From assembly GCF_023243075.1 (NCBI RefSeq), contig NZ_JALKFZ020000121.1, positions 1 to 53,356 of the forward strand: a DNA stretch of 53,356 bases, in the 5' to 3' direction. The first letter of the stretch is position 1. Each line of letters starts with the position of its first letter. This document shows positions 47,132 through 53,356 of the stretch, one piece after another. Origin of the DNA: Frankia sp. AiPa1 (GTDB lineage: Bacteria > Actinomycetota > Actinomycetes > Frankiales > Frankiaceae). Position numbers and translations under genes: made by a program. Under the pieces are notes generated by a model. That model worked only from the letters and a program-made list of their open reading frames with translations, searched no databases and was not told the origin of the DNA.

Positions 47132-48397
47132 TCACCGTTCGCGGGCCGGCGGGTCCAGCCGCGCGCATCCCGGCGGACGGTCGTCGACCACCGTGTGGAC
47201 ACGCACACCCGCATCGGCGGCGGCCCACCCCGCGGCGCAGGCGGCCCGCAGGGCGTCGAGATCATCGCCTGGGTCGCGGCCGGGCTCAGGGGTGGATCCG
47301 TTACCCGACGGACCATCAGCCGCGCTCAGGCTCGACCCCTCGGCGGGCGGCGATCCGGTGGCTGGCGACCGTGCGGGCGACCAGGACAGCGTCCCCGCGT
47401 CGACCTGGGCCGTCCACGCACCACAGGTGGCGACGAACGGGCCGGTACTCGGGCCGGTACCGTCGCCCGTGCCAGTGCCGGGCTGGCCGGGCCCGCCTCG
47501 CGCTCCGTCGCCCGCGCCCGCGCCCGCGCCCGCGCTGACCAGAACCGCCTCCGACGCGGGACGCAGCAGGCCGCGCAGATCGGGGGCGATGAAGGTGGGA
47601 CGGTGTTCCGGCGGCGCGGCGAGCAGTTCGGCGGGGGTGGCCACGCCGGTGAACACGAGCAGGGTCGGAGTGCCCGAACGGGTGCCGGCCTCGATGTCGG
47701 TGTCGAGCCGGTCGCCGACGATGACCGGGGTGCGGGCACCGCTGCGGCGCATCGACTCGCGGTGCATCGCCGCCTCCGGCTTGCCGGTGACCAGGGGTTC
47801 CTGCTCGGTCGCGGCTCGCAGTAGCGCGGCGATCGAGCCGTTGCCCGGGGCGATGCCACGTTCGGTCGGCACGGTGCGGTCGGCGTTGCTGGCCACCCAC
47901 CAGGCGCCTGCCTGGATCGCGTAGGCAGCCTCGGCGATGCGGGCGTAGGTGAGCTCCGGGTCGAATCCCTGCACGACCGCGGCCGGGTCGTCGTCGGCGC
48001 CCGTGACCGGGGTGAGCCCCTCGTCGGCGACCGCCTCCCGCAGCCCCCGCCCGCCGAGCACCAGTACTCGGCTGCCGGCGGGAAGCCGTCCGGCGAGCAC
48101 ATGCGCGGCGGCCTGCGCGGAGGTGACGACGTCCTCGGCCCGGGCCGGTACCCCGAACCCGGTCAGCCGGTCGGCGACCTCGCGCGGCGGGCGCAGCGCG
48201 TTGTTCGTGACGTACACCGTGCGCAGTCCGCGCCGCGCCGCCTCGGCGATCGTGTCGGCGGCGTGCGGCACGGCGGCGGCGCCGCGGTTGACCACGCCGT
48301 CGAGGTCCATGAGCGCGACGTCGAACAGCTCGACGAGCGGCCGATCCGTACCCCGCAACGGCGCATCCTCGGGCTTCGCGGCGTCCTCGGGCGTCAC
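47132..48397 (-). CDS. HAD-superfamily phosphatase (NagD-like, IIA)
   Basis: A 421-aa protein whose first 290 residues are a NagD-like HAD hydrolase. It shows the nucleophile motif FDVALMDLDGVVNRG, VTNNALRPP, GKPEAAM and VGDRLDTDIEAGTRSGTPT. The capping domain is of the C2 type. After the HAD domain come 130 residues: Gly/Ala/Pro/Thr-rich repeats and a short ordered end (LDALRAACAAGWAAADAGVR). GTG 48397 is the start; the region just upstream is repetitive. In M. tuberculosis Rv1692, at the same place, is a glycerol-3-phosphate phosphatase; the same activity is a guess here. Confidence 0.88.
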   Translation of the reverse strand: MTPEDAAKPEDAPLRGTDRPLVELFDVALMDLDGVVNRGAAAVPHAADTIAEAARRGLRTVYVTNNALRPPREVADRLTGFGVPARAEDVVTSAQAAAHVLAGRLPAGSRVLVLGGRGLREAVADEGLTPVTGADDDPAAVVQGFDPELTYARIAEAAYAIQAGAWWVASNADRTVPTERGIAPGNGSIAALLRAATEQEPLVTGKPEAAMHRESMRRSGARTPVIVGDRLDTDIEAGTRSGTPTLLVFTGVATPAELLAAPPEHRPTFIAPDLRGLLRPASEAVLVSAGAGAGAGDGARGGPGQPGTGTGDGTGPSTGPFVATCGAWTAQVDAGTLSWSPARSPATGSPPAEGSSLSAADGPSGNGSTPEPGRDPGDDLDALRAACAAGWAAADAGVRVHTVVDDRPPGCARLDPPARER

Positions 48398-48522
48398 AGC
48401 ATCCTCTCGGGTCTCACGGCATCCTCGGGTCTCACGGCATCCTCGGCCGTCACAGCATCCTCGGGCTGCCCAGCGCCGGGCTGCCAGGCGCCGGGCATCA
48501 CGGCATCCTCGGGCCGCACGCG
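48398..48522. repeat. Direct repeats between the HAD and TPR genes
   Basis: GGCATCCTCGG-type units recur at least five times in about 110 bp, some separated by TCTCAC, others by CGTCACA or CGCCGGGC. The spacing (17-19 bp) is not constant. It holds no gene. Confidence 0.7.
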
Positions 48523-49050
48523 TCAGGTCCGGGCGAGGGCCGCACGCGCTCCGCGCAGGGCCACGCCGTAGTGGCTGATGTCGGGCCGCATCGCCACGGC
48601 GAGCGCCAGATGCTCCACCGCCGCCCGCAGATCACCGATCTTGCGCGCGGACAGGCCGAGCCCGAACTGGGCGTAGTCGTCGGTGGGATGCCGATCGACG
48701 ATCCAGGCGAATGTCTCGCGGGCGGCCAGGTACTGCCCGGCGCTGAACTGGGCCCGGCCGAGCGCCTCACGCACGCTCGGGGACCCCGGCTCCGCCGCGA
48801 CCGCGTGCGCCAGCAGCTGCACCGCGGCGTTCGCGTCGCCGTGGCCGAGCAGCGCCATCCCCCGGGTGTACCAGTCGTAGACCTCGCCGGCAGGGCCCGA
48901 TCGGGCTCCCGCGGAACGCTCGTCGCCCCGCGAAGCGTCGATGCCCTGACGCGAAGCGCCACCGCCCAGTGGTGGATGGAGCCCATGGGCCGAGACATCC
49001 GCGAAGGGATCGTCCGGACCCTGCGCCGGGCGGCCGGTCTCGTCAGCCAT
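48523..49050 (-). CDS. TPR-repeat protein
   Basis: A 175-aa protein with three to four TPR-like helices: VYDWYTRGMALLGHGDANAA, VREALGRAQFSAGQYLAARE, then YAQFGLGLSARKIGDLRAAV. The first 55 residues are Gly/Asp-rich. ATG 49050 has GGAGG five bases upstream; a GTG at 49062 is an alternative. The short TPR protein next to the HAD gene resembles the Rv1691-Rv1692 neighbourhood. Partner unknown. Confidence 0.82.
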   Translation of the reverse strand: MADETGRPAQGPDDPFADVSAHGLHPPLGGGASRQGIDASRGDERSAGARSGPAGEVYDWYTRGMALLGHGDANAAVQLLAHAVAAEPGSPSVREALGRAQFSAGQYLAARETFAWIVDRHPTDDYAQFGLGLSARKIGDLRAAVEHLALAVAMRPDISHYGVALRGARAALART

Positions 49051-49404
49051 CTGCACCTCCACGACCCATCTACGCCTCGACGACGCTCACGAGCCTCGAC
49101 GACGCTGGCGAACACCACTCGGCGGCCCGCCCGTGCACCCGCTCCCGCGGACCACCAACCCCGCTGCGGGCATGCGTACTCCCGAAGCCCGCGATGGAGC
49201 CCGCAATCCCCGGAGCTGAGGCAGCTGGGTGCGCATCCTCGCGTTCCGCAACCACTCCGCTCACCTGCCCGGAGGCCGCGTGTCTCAATTCCAGTGTCGC
49301 CGCAACTCGTCCCGCGGGCTCCCGGATCGGATAACGATCACTTTCGCCGCTCGTCGCCGCGGTGTCCCCTGAGGTGGCGCGCGGCGCCCCCTAGCATGCG
49401 GTGC
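49051..49404. other. 354-bp divergent intergenic region
   Basis: This lies between the TPR gene and the DUF1015 gene, which point away from each other, so it should hold both promoters. A GCCTCGACGACGCT direct repeat occurs at about 49074 and 49093. I see no gene and no convincing known operator. Confidence 0.5.
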
Positions 49405-50748
49405 ATGAGCTACGCCGACCCCAACGGGCCCATGTCCGTACCTCCCGAACCCGCGGGTCTGCTCCTGGCGCCGGTCCGGGCCGCGAGATTCCCCGTCCGC
49501 GGCGCCGCCTTGGCCGCGCGGACATCGCCGCCCTATGACGTCATCGACGACGACGAGCGGGCTCGGCTGTGGGCGCGCGACGAGCACAACGTGGTGCGGC
49601 TGATCCTGCCCGGGGACGACTACCTGGGCGCGGCCGCCACGCTGAACGACTGGCTCGCGTCCGGGGTCCTTCGCCGGGACGAGAAGCCGTCGCTGTACAT
49701 CTGCGAGGAGGAGCAGGACGGGCACGTCCAGCGTGGTCTGATCGGCGCCGTCGCGCTGGCCGACCCGTCGGCCGGGATCATCCTGCCGCATGAGAACACC
49801 ATGGCCGGACCGGTCGCCGACCGACTGGCCCTGACCCGGGCAACCCGGGCGAACCTTGAGCCGATCTTCTTGCTCTACGCCGGCGGCGGCGAGACCAGCC
49901 GGATCGTCGCAGCGACCGTCGCCACGGCGCCCGCCGTCGAGACGACCACCGAGGACGGTGTGACCCACCGGCTGTGGCCGGTGGACGACCCGGCCGTGCT
50001 CACCGCCATCGCCGCGGACCTCCTGCCGCGCCGGGCCGTCATTGCCGACGGCCATCACCGCTACGCCACCTACCGGCAGTACCAGGCGCAACGGCACGCC
50101 GATGGCGACGGTTCAGGCCCCTGGGACTTCGGGCTCGCCTTCCTGGTGGACGCCACCGTCTCCGGGCCGAAGGTGCATGCCATCCACCGGTCGATTGCCG
50201 GTCTCCCCCTCGCCGAGGCCACCCGCCTCGCCACCGGCGCCTTCACCGTCCGCCCGCTCGCCGGCCCCGACAGCGCGAACCTCGGGAGCCCCGGCTCGTC
50301 CTCGTCGCATTCCGGGCCGACCGACGACCTGGCTGGCCGGCTACTCGCGGAGTTGGCAACCGCCGGACGCGACGGGCACGCCTTCATCCTCACCGACGGG
50401 GTCTCGGCCTACCTGCTCACCGCACCGGCCGCGGACCTGCTGACCCGCAGCCTGCCCGCTGACCGCTCCGCCGCGTTCCGGCGCCTGGACGTCACCGTCG
50501 CCCACCTCGCGCTGATCGTCGATGTGTGGGGACTCGCGGACACGGTCGACGTCGTGGACTACCACCACGACGCGCCCGCGGCGATCGCGGCCGCGCGGAC
50601 GTCCGGCGGGACGGCCCTGCTGCTCAACCCGACCCCGGTCGCGGACGTCACCGCCGTCGCCGAGGCAGGCGAACGCATGCCGCGCAAGTCGACCCTGTTC
50701 ACTCCCAAGCCCCGCACCGGGCTCCTGCTCCGCCCGCTGGACGCCTGA
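49405..50748 (+). CDS. DUF1015 family protein
   Basis: A 447-aa protein of the DUF1015 group. It shows AARTSPPYDVIDDDERARLW, HNVVRLILP, IILPHENTMAGPVADRLALT, the ADGHHRYATYRQYQ motif and the ending RMPRKSTLFTPKPRTGLLLR. The family is widespread and uncharacterised, with a possible hydrolase or kinase-like activity suggested by its conserved His/Asp pattern. ATG 49405 is the family start. A short Ser/Gly-rich insert (LGSPGSSSSHSGPTDD) lies in the second half. It converges with the RG-rich TPR protein gene. Confidence 0.88.
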   Translation: MSYADPNGPMSVPPEPAGLLLAPVRAARFPVRGAALAARTSPPYDVIDDDERARLWARDEHNVVRLILPGDDYLGAAATLNDWLASGVLRRDEKPSLYICEEEQDGHVQRGLIGAVALADPSAGIILPHENTMAGPVADRLALTRATRANLEPIFLLYAGGGETSRIVAATVATAPAVETTTEDGVTHRLWPVDDPAVLTAIAADLLPRRAVIADGHHRYATYRQYQAQRHADGDGSGPWDFGLAFLVDATVSGPKVHAIHRSIAGLPLAEATRLATGAFTVRPLAGPDSANLGSPGSSSSHSGPTDDLAGRLLAELATAGRDGHAFILTDGVSAYLLTAPAADLLTRSLPADRSAAFRRLDVTVAHLALIVDVWGLADTVDVVDYHHDAPAAIAAARTSGGTALLLNPTPVADVTAVAEAGERMPRKSTLFTPKPRTGLLLRPLDA

Positions 50749-50757
50749 TCCCTCGCC

Positions 50758-53055
50758 TCAGTCCCCGGAGTCGGACCTGGGTTCGACCACCTCAGCCTCG
50801 ACCGCCTCCGTCTCGACCACCTCCGTCTCGTCCACCTCGGGCATCCCGTCCGCCTCGGGCATCGGTACGCCGGTGGTGATGAGGTAGGCGCGGGCGGCGG
50901 CGTCGGTCTCGTCGTCGTCAATCGCGGCGGTCGAGGTGAACCAGCGGGCGGCCTCGGCGTCCCGACCGGCGGCCAGCAGCGCCTCGGCATACGCGTACCA
51001 GAGGCGAGGCGCCCAGGGCGGCGGCGTGCCCTTCGCGGTCGCGTGGTCACGCAGCAGCACCACCGCGGCGTCTGGCTGGCCAAGATCGCGACGGGCTCCG
51101 GAGACGACGATCAGCAGCTCCGCGTGGGCCGCCGGATCCAGCTGCTCGACCTGCGGGTCGCGCAGGTAGGCGACGGCACGATCAGCCCGGCCAAGGCCGC
51201 GCTCGCTGTCCGCCATCAGCGGCAGGTTGTGGGCCGAGCCGTCGATACGGCGTGCGGCGCGCAGCTCGAGCAGCGCCGTGGAGTACTCCCCCGCATGGTA
51301 AGCCGCGATGCCGACGGCCTCCCGCACGGCAGCGAGCCGCGGAACCCGGTCGGCGGCGGCCCGAGCATGGTTGAGCGCCGCCACGGGATCGTCGTCGAGC
51401 AGCAGCGCCGTCGCGACGAGGTGGCGGGCGATCGTGTCCGCCAGGTTTGCCGGCAGCCCACGCAGCGATCGCCGGACGTCCGGGTCCAACAGGTCGGCGC
51501 GGGCTTCCTCGGGCAGCGGCGGCGTGACGACGCGCGCCCGCCGGCTCCCGCCCGCCTCGGCCCGCTCGGGCCTCGCCGCCCGATCTGGCCGCCCGGGCCG
51601 GTCGGGCCGCGTGTTGCGGTCCGGCCGCATGGGCCGATCCGACCGGGTAGGCCGGTCCGACCGGGTGGGCCGGTCCGACCGGGTCGGATGATCCGGACGG
51701 GTGGGGCGGTCCGGTCGGCTCGGGCGATCCGAACGGGTCGGATGATCCGGACGGGTGGGACGGTCCGGCCGGGTTGGCTGGTAGCGATCGGTGCGATCCG
51801 GTGTGTCCGAGCGCGCCTCGCGCGGCGGACGTTCTGATCCCGTCGGCGCGGACCATCCGTCGCGCCGTGGACCCGCCGACCGTTCAGGTCGAGCCGAACG
51901 ATCGGAGCGCTCCAGGTGCTGCGGCCGTTCCTTCCAGGCCGGTCGTTGCGCACGCTCCGATCCCACCGACGGCTCTGGCCGGTTCGGACGTTCGCGCCAG
52001 TCCGCACGCGCGGTATCCCTGCGCGGCGAGCTGTCATCCCTGCGCGGCGGACGCCCTGTGGCGTCCGTCCGATCGGGGCGACGGCCGTCGAAGCCGGTCC
52101 CCCGGCCATAGCCAGCGGAAGATGAGGACGAGCGGTGGCCCGCCACGCGCGCCGTCGTCCCCGACGTCACATCGCCTCGTCCGCGCGGTGCCTCGTGCCG
52201 CTGGTCTGCACGGCGATCCGAGCTGTAGCCGCCCCGCGGCGTGCGTCCAACGCCGTCTGCGGCGCTCGGCCGTCCGGCCGGACCGCCCGGTCCGCCACGT
52301 TCCCCCCGCCGGGCCCGCCACGCCGCCTCCGCCGCCAGCTTGGTCCGGCCGCCGGCGCCCCCGGTGCTCCGGTCCGCACTGGTGCTCCTGGTACGGCTAT
52401 CAGTGCGCCCGCTCGGACCACGGCCGTCGGACGCCCCCTGCCCGCCACGAGTCCCATGCTCGCCACCGTCGGTGGCGCCGCGGAACCGCTCAGGACGGTC
52501 CCGGCCGGCTGCCGCGTCCGGCCCGCTCCTCGGGCCGCCGGTCCCTGGCCGCTGGCCTGAGCCGCCGGTTCCGGGCCGCTGCCCTCGCCTCACCTCGGAT
52601 GGCGCGCCGAATCCACGCGTCTGCCTGACACCGCCCGAATACCCGCCACGTTCGGGTGCCGCACCACGAGCCGCCGACGGCGCGCCACGGCCGGTCGAGC
52701 CACGACCATCAGGGGAGCGACCATCGGCCGAGCGACCATCGGCGGAGCGGCCATCAGAGAAGCGACGGACCTGCGCGGGACGGGCCCGGCCGGCACCTCC
52801 GGCCGCGTCTGACGGCACCCCGCCTCGCGGCGCACCAGACCGAGCGCCGGAACCTCGCGCCGCCTCGCCGCCACGCGCCGACGTGCCGCCCCCTCGCGTC
52901 GACGCACCGCCGTAGGTGTTCCTGCGGGCGCCGGACGGTTGACCCCCGTCCCGGCCGGACCAGCCGCCGCGACGCTGCCCTCCGTCCGGTCGCCCGGACC
53001 CACCGGCGGTGGCGGGCCGCCGCCGGTCGCCGTCAGCTGCATCGTCCCTTGCCAT
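50758..53055 (-). CDS. TPR protein with a long Arg/Gly-rich disordered N-terminus
   Basis: A 765-aa protein. Residues 1-480 are low-complexity: RG/RGG-like stretches (GRDGGQPSGARRNTYGGAST), SADGRSADGRSPDGR repeats and a long array of (R/S)DRPTRPD units. The last 280 residues are ordered helices typical of TPR/SHNi-TPR (VATALLLDDDPVAALNHARA, then AYHAGEYSTALLELRAARRI). ATG 53055 has GGGGAC at a suitable spacing; ATG 53130 upstream would add 25 residues. The gene reads away from the rRNA operon, with the 5S end 280 bp upstream. RGG regions often bind RNA, so a link to RNA is possible but not shown. Confidence 0.8.
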   Translation of the reverse strand: MARDDAADGDRRRPATAGGSGRPDGGQRRGGWSGRDGGQPSGARRNTYGGASTRGGGTSARGGEAARGSGARSGAPRGGVPSDAAGGAGRARPAQVRRFSDGRSADGRSADGRSPDGRGSTGRGAPSAARGAAPERGGYSGGVRQTRGFGAPSEVRRGQRPGTGGSGQRPGTGGPRSGPDAAAGRDRPERFRGATDGGEHGTRGGQGASDGRGPSGRTDSRTRSTSADRSTGGAGGRTKLAAEAAWRARRGERGGPGGPAGRPSAADGVGRTPRGGYSSDRRADQRHEAPRGRGDVTSGTTARVAGHRSSSSSAGYGRGTGFDGRRPDRTDATGRPPRRDDSSPRRDTARADWRERPNRPEPSVGSERAQRPAWKERPQHLERSDRSARPERSAGPRRDGWSAPTGSERPPREARSDTPDRTDRYQPTRPDRPTRPDHPTRSDRPSRPDRPTRPDHPTRSDRPTRSDRPTRSDRPMRPDRNTRPDRPGRPDRAARPERAEAGGSRRARVVTPPLPEEARADLLDPDVRRSLRGLPANLADTIARHLVATALLLDDDPVAALNHARAAADRVPRLAAVREAVGIAAYHAGEYSTALLELRAARRIDGSAHNLPLMADSERGLGRADRAVAYLRDPQVEQLDPAAHAELLIVVSGARRDLGQPDAAVVLLRDHATAKGTPPPWAPRLWYAYAEALLAAGRDAEAARWFTSTAAIDDDETDAAARAYLITTGVPMPEADGMPEVDETEVVETEAVEAEVVEPRSDSGD
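51600..51790. repeat. Proline/arginine-coding tandem repeats
   Basis: Units of nine bases (CGGTCCGAC-, CGGACGGGT-like), often in 18- or 45-base higher-order copies, encode the DRPTRPDHPTRSDRP array of the TPR protein. A 45-bp segment with GATGATCCGGACGGGTGG recurs at about 51687 and 51741. Confidence 0.8.
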
Positions 53056-53298
53056 GAACGGTTGGTCCCCTTCGTCCTTGACCCGGGCCGATGCCAGCTG
53101 AGCTCTCATCCGCGCCACGAGCTCGGTCATGCCCACAGTTCGACCCGATCCACAGTACGGGGACAACCGCCGCGTTCGAGCGGACGGTCCCCGCACGGCG
53201 GCCGCCGTCCGTCTCACGTCCCGGCACGGCGGTGTCGGCGTTGCGTGGGAGCCCACACCCCCCAGCCCCCCAGGCGGAAAATCCCAGAAACAGGTGAA

Positions 53299-53324
53299 GG
53301 GCCGCCCCGAAAACGGGACAGCCC
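53299..53324 (-). terminator. Stem-loop after the rRNA operon
   Basis: On the minus strand GGGCTGTCCCG-TTTT-CGGGGCGGCCC forms an 11-pair stem with two G-T pairs, 13 bases after the 5S 3' end. A loose T-rich run (TTTCTGGGATTTT) follows. It fits the transcription terminator of an rRNA operon. Confidence 0.75.
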
Positions 53325-53336
53325 CACAACCTGTAT

Positions 53337-53356
53337 AAGTCCGGCGGCGACCTACT
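53337..53356 (-). rRNA. rrf: 5S rRNA, 3' end only (partial)
   Basis: Read on the minus strand, the last 20 bases are AGTAGGTCGCCGCCGGACTT, the conserved 3' terminus of actinobacterial 5S rRNA. The rest, and presumably the 16S and 23S genes, lie beyond the window edge. The exact 3' end is estimated. Confidence 0.85.

Noticed and set aside
48398..48522. Repeat array looked CRISPR-like
   Set aside because: Unit length is about 11-18 bp with short, similar gaps and no Cas genes.
51600..51790. Repeat array looked CRISPR-like
   Set aside because: The repeats are continuous, in frame with a protein, and lack unique spacers.

Overview
This is a GC-rich, GTG-start-rich actinobacterial chromosome segment. 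Three things point to Frankia or a close relative: a eukaryotic-type glutamine synthetase (glnII) directly downstream of glnA, an F420-linked reductase, and actinobacterial core synteny. The genus is an inference; the gene identities rest on motifs visible in the translations.

Two conserved core blocks frame the window. Block A (0.2-19.3 kb) runs lpdA, a dihydrolipoamide acyltransferase E2, a TIGR01777 epimerase, lipB, lipA, a DUF4191 membrane protein, an RDD membrane protein, glnA, glnII, glnE and a second GSI gene. From memory, the order matches the M. tuberculosis dlaT-Rv2216-lipB-lipA-Rv2219-Rv2219A-glnA1-glnE-glnA2 block, with local additions: a membrane pseudokinase, peptidase E, a hypothetical protein and glnII. 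The block couples lipoate synthesis and attachment to the lipoyl enzymes that use it, then nitrogen assimilation. GlnR-like boxes can be read directly upstream of glnA and glnII. Block B (29.6-53.4 kb) contains xerD, a NUDIX hydrolase, pyrG, recN, nadK, tlyA, a 64-aa protein, a HAD phosphatase and TPR proteins. It resembles Rv1691-Rv1701. It ends at the 3' tip of a 5S rRNA gene on the minus strand, so an rRNA operon lies just outside the window.

Between and inside these blocks is accessory material. At 19.6-22.7 kb a two-gene operon encodes a HEPN-like protein and an 892-aa protein with a deviant RGGVGRS P-loop, a second GRKGTGKT P-loop and a possible BolA-like N-terminus. This is the best candidate for an undescribed conflict or signalling system. 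At 35.4-42.3 kb, between pyrG and recN where M. tuberculosis carries Rv1697-Rv1698, lie a TIR-NB-ARC-TPR protein with an apparent catalytic Glu, a coiled-coil protein, a 4-OT tautomerase, an alpha/beta hydrolase, a LysR regulator and a secreted protein.

The remaining middle part (22.8-29.5 kb) holds thrS, a TetR regulator with a repeat tail, panB, a cytosolic BtuF-like protein, an F420:NADP reductase and a small hypothetical. A lipoprotein and a PKD-domain secreted protein sit at 30.8-32.4 kb. Repeats are plentiful: homopolymer runs at the left edge, a 21-bp-arm inverted repeat, a 17-bp tandem repeat, a hexamer microsatellite inside glnE, and several in-frame repeat expansions in proteins. 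I saw no CRISPR array, insertion sequence or tRNA gene.
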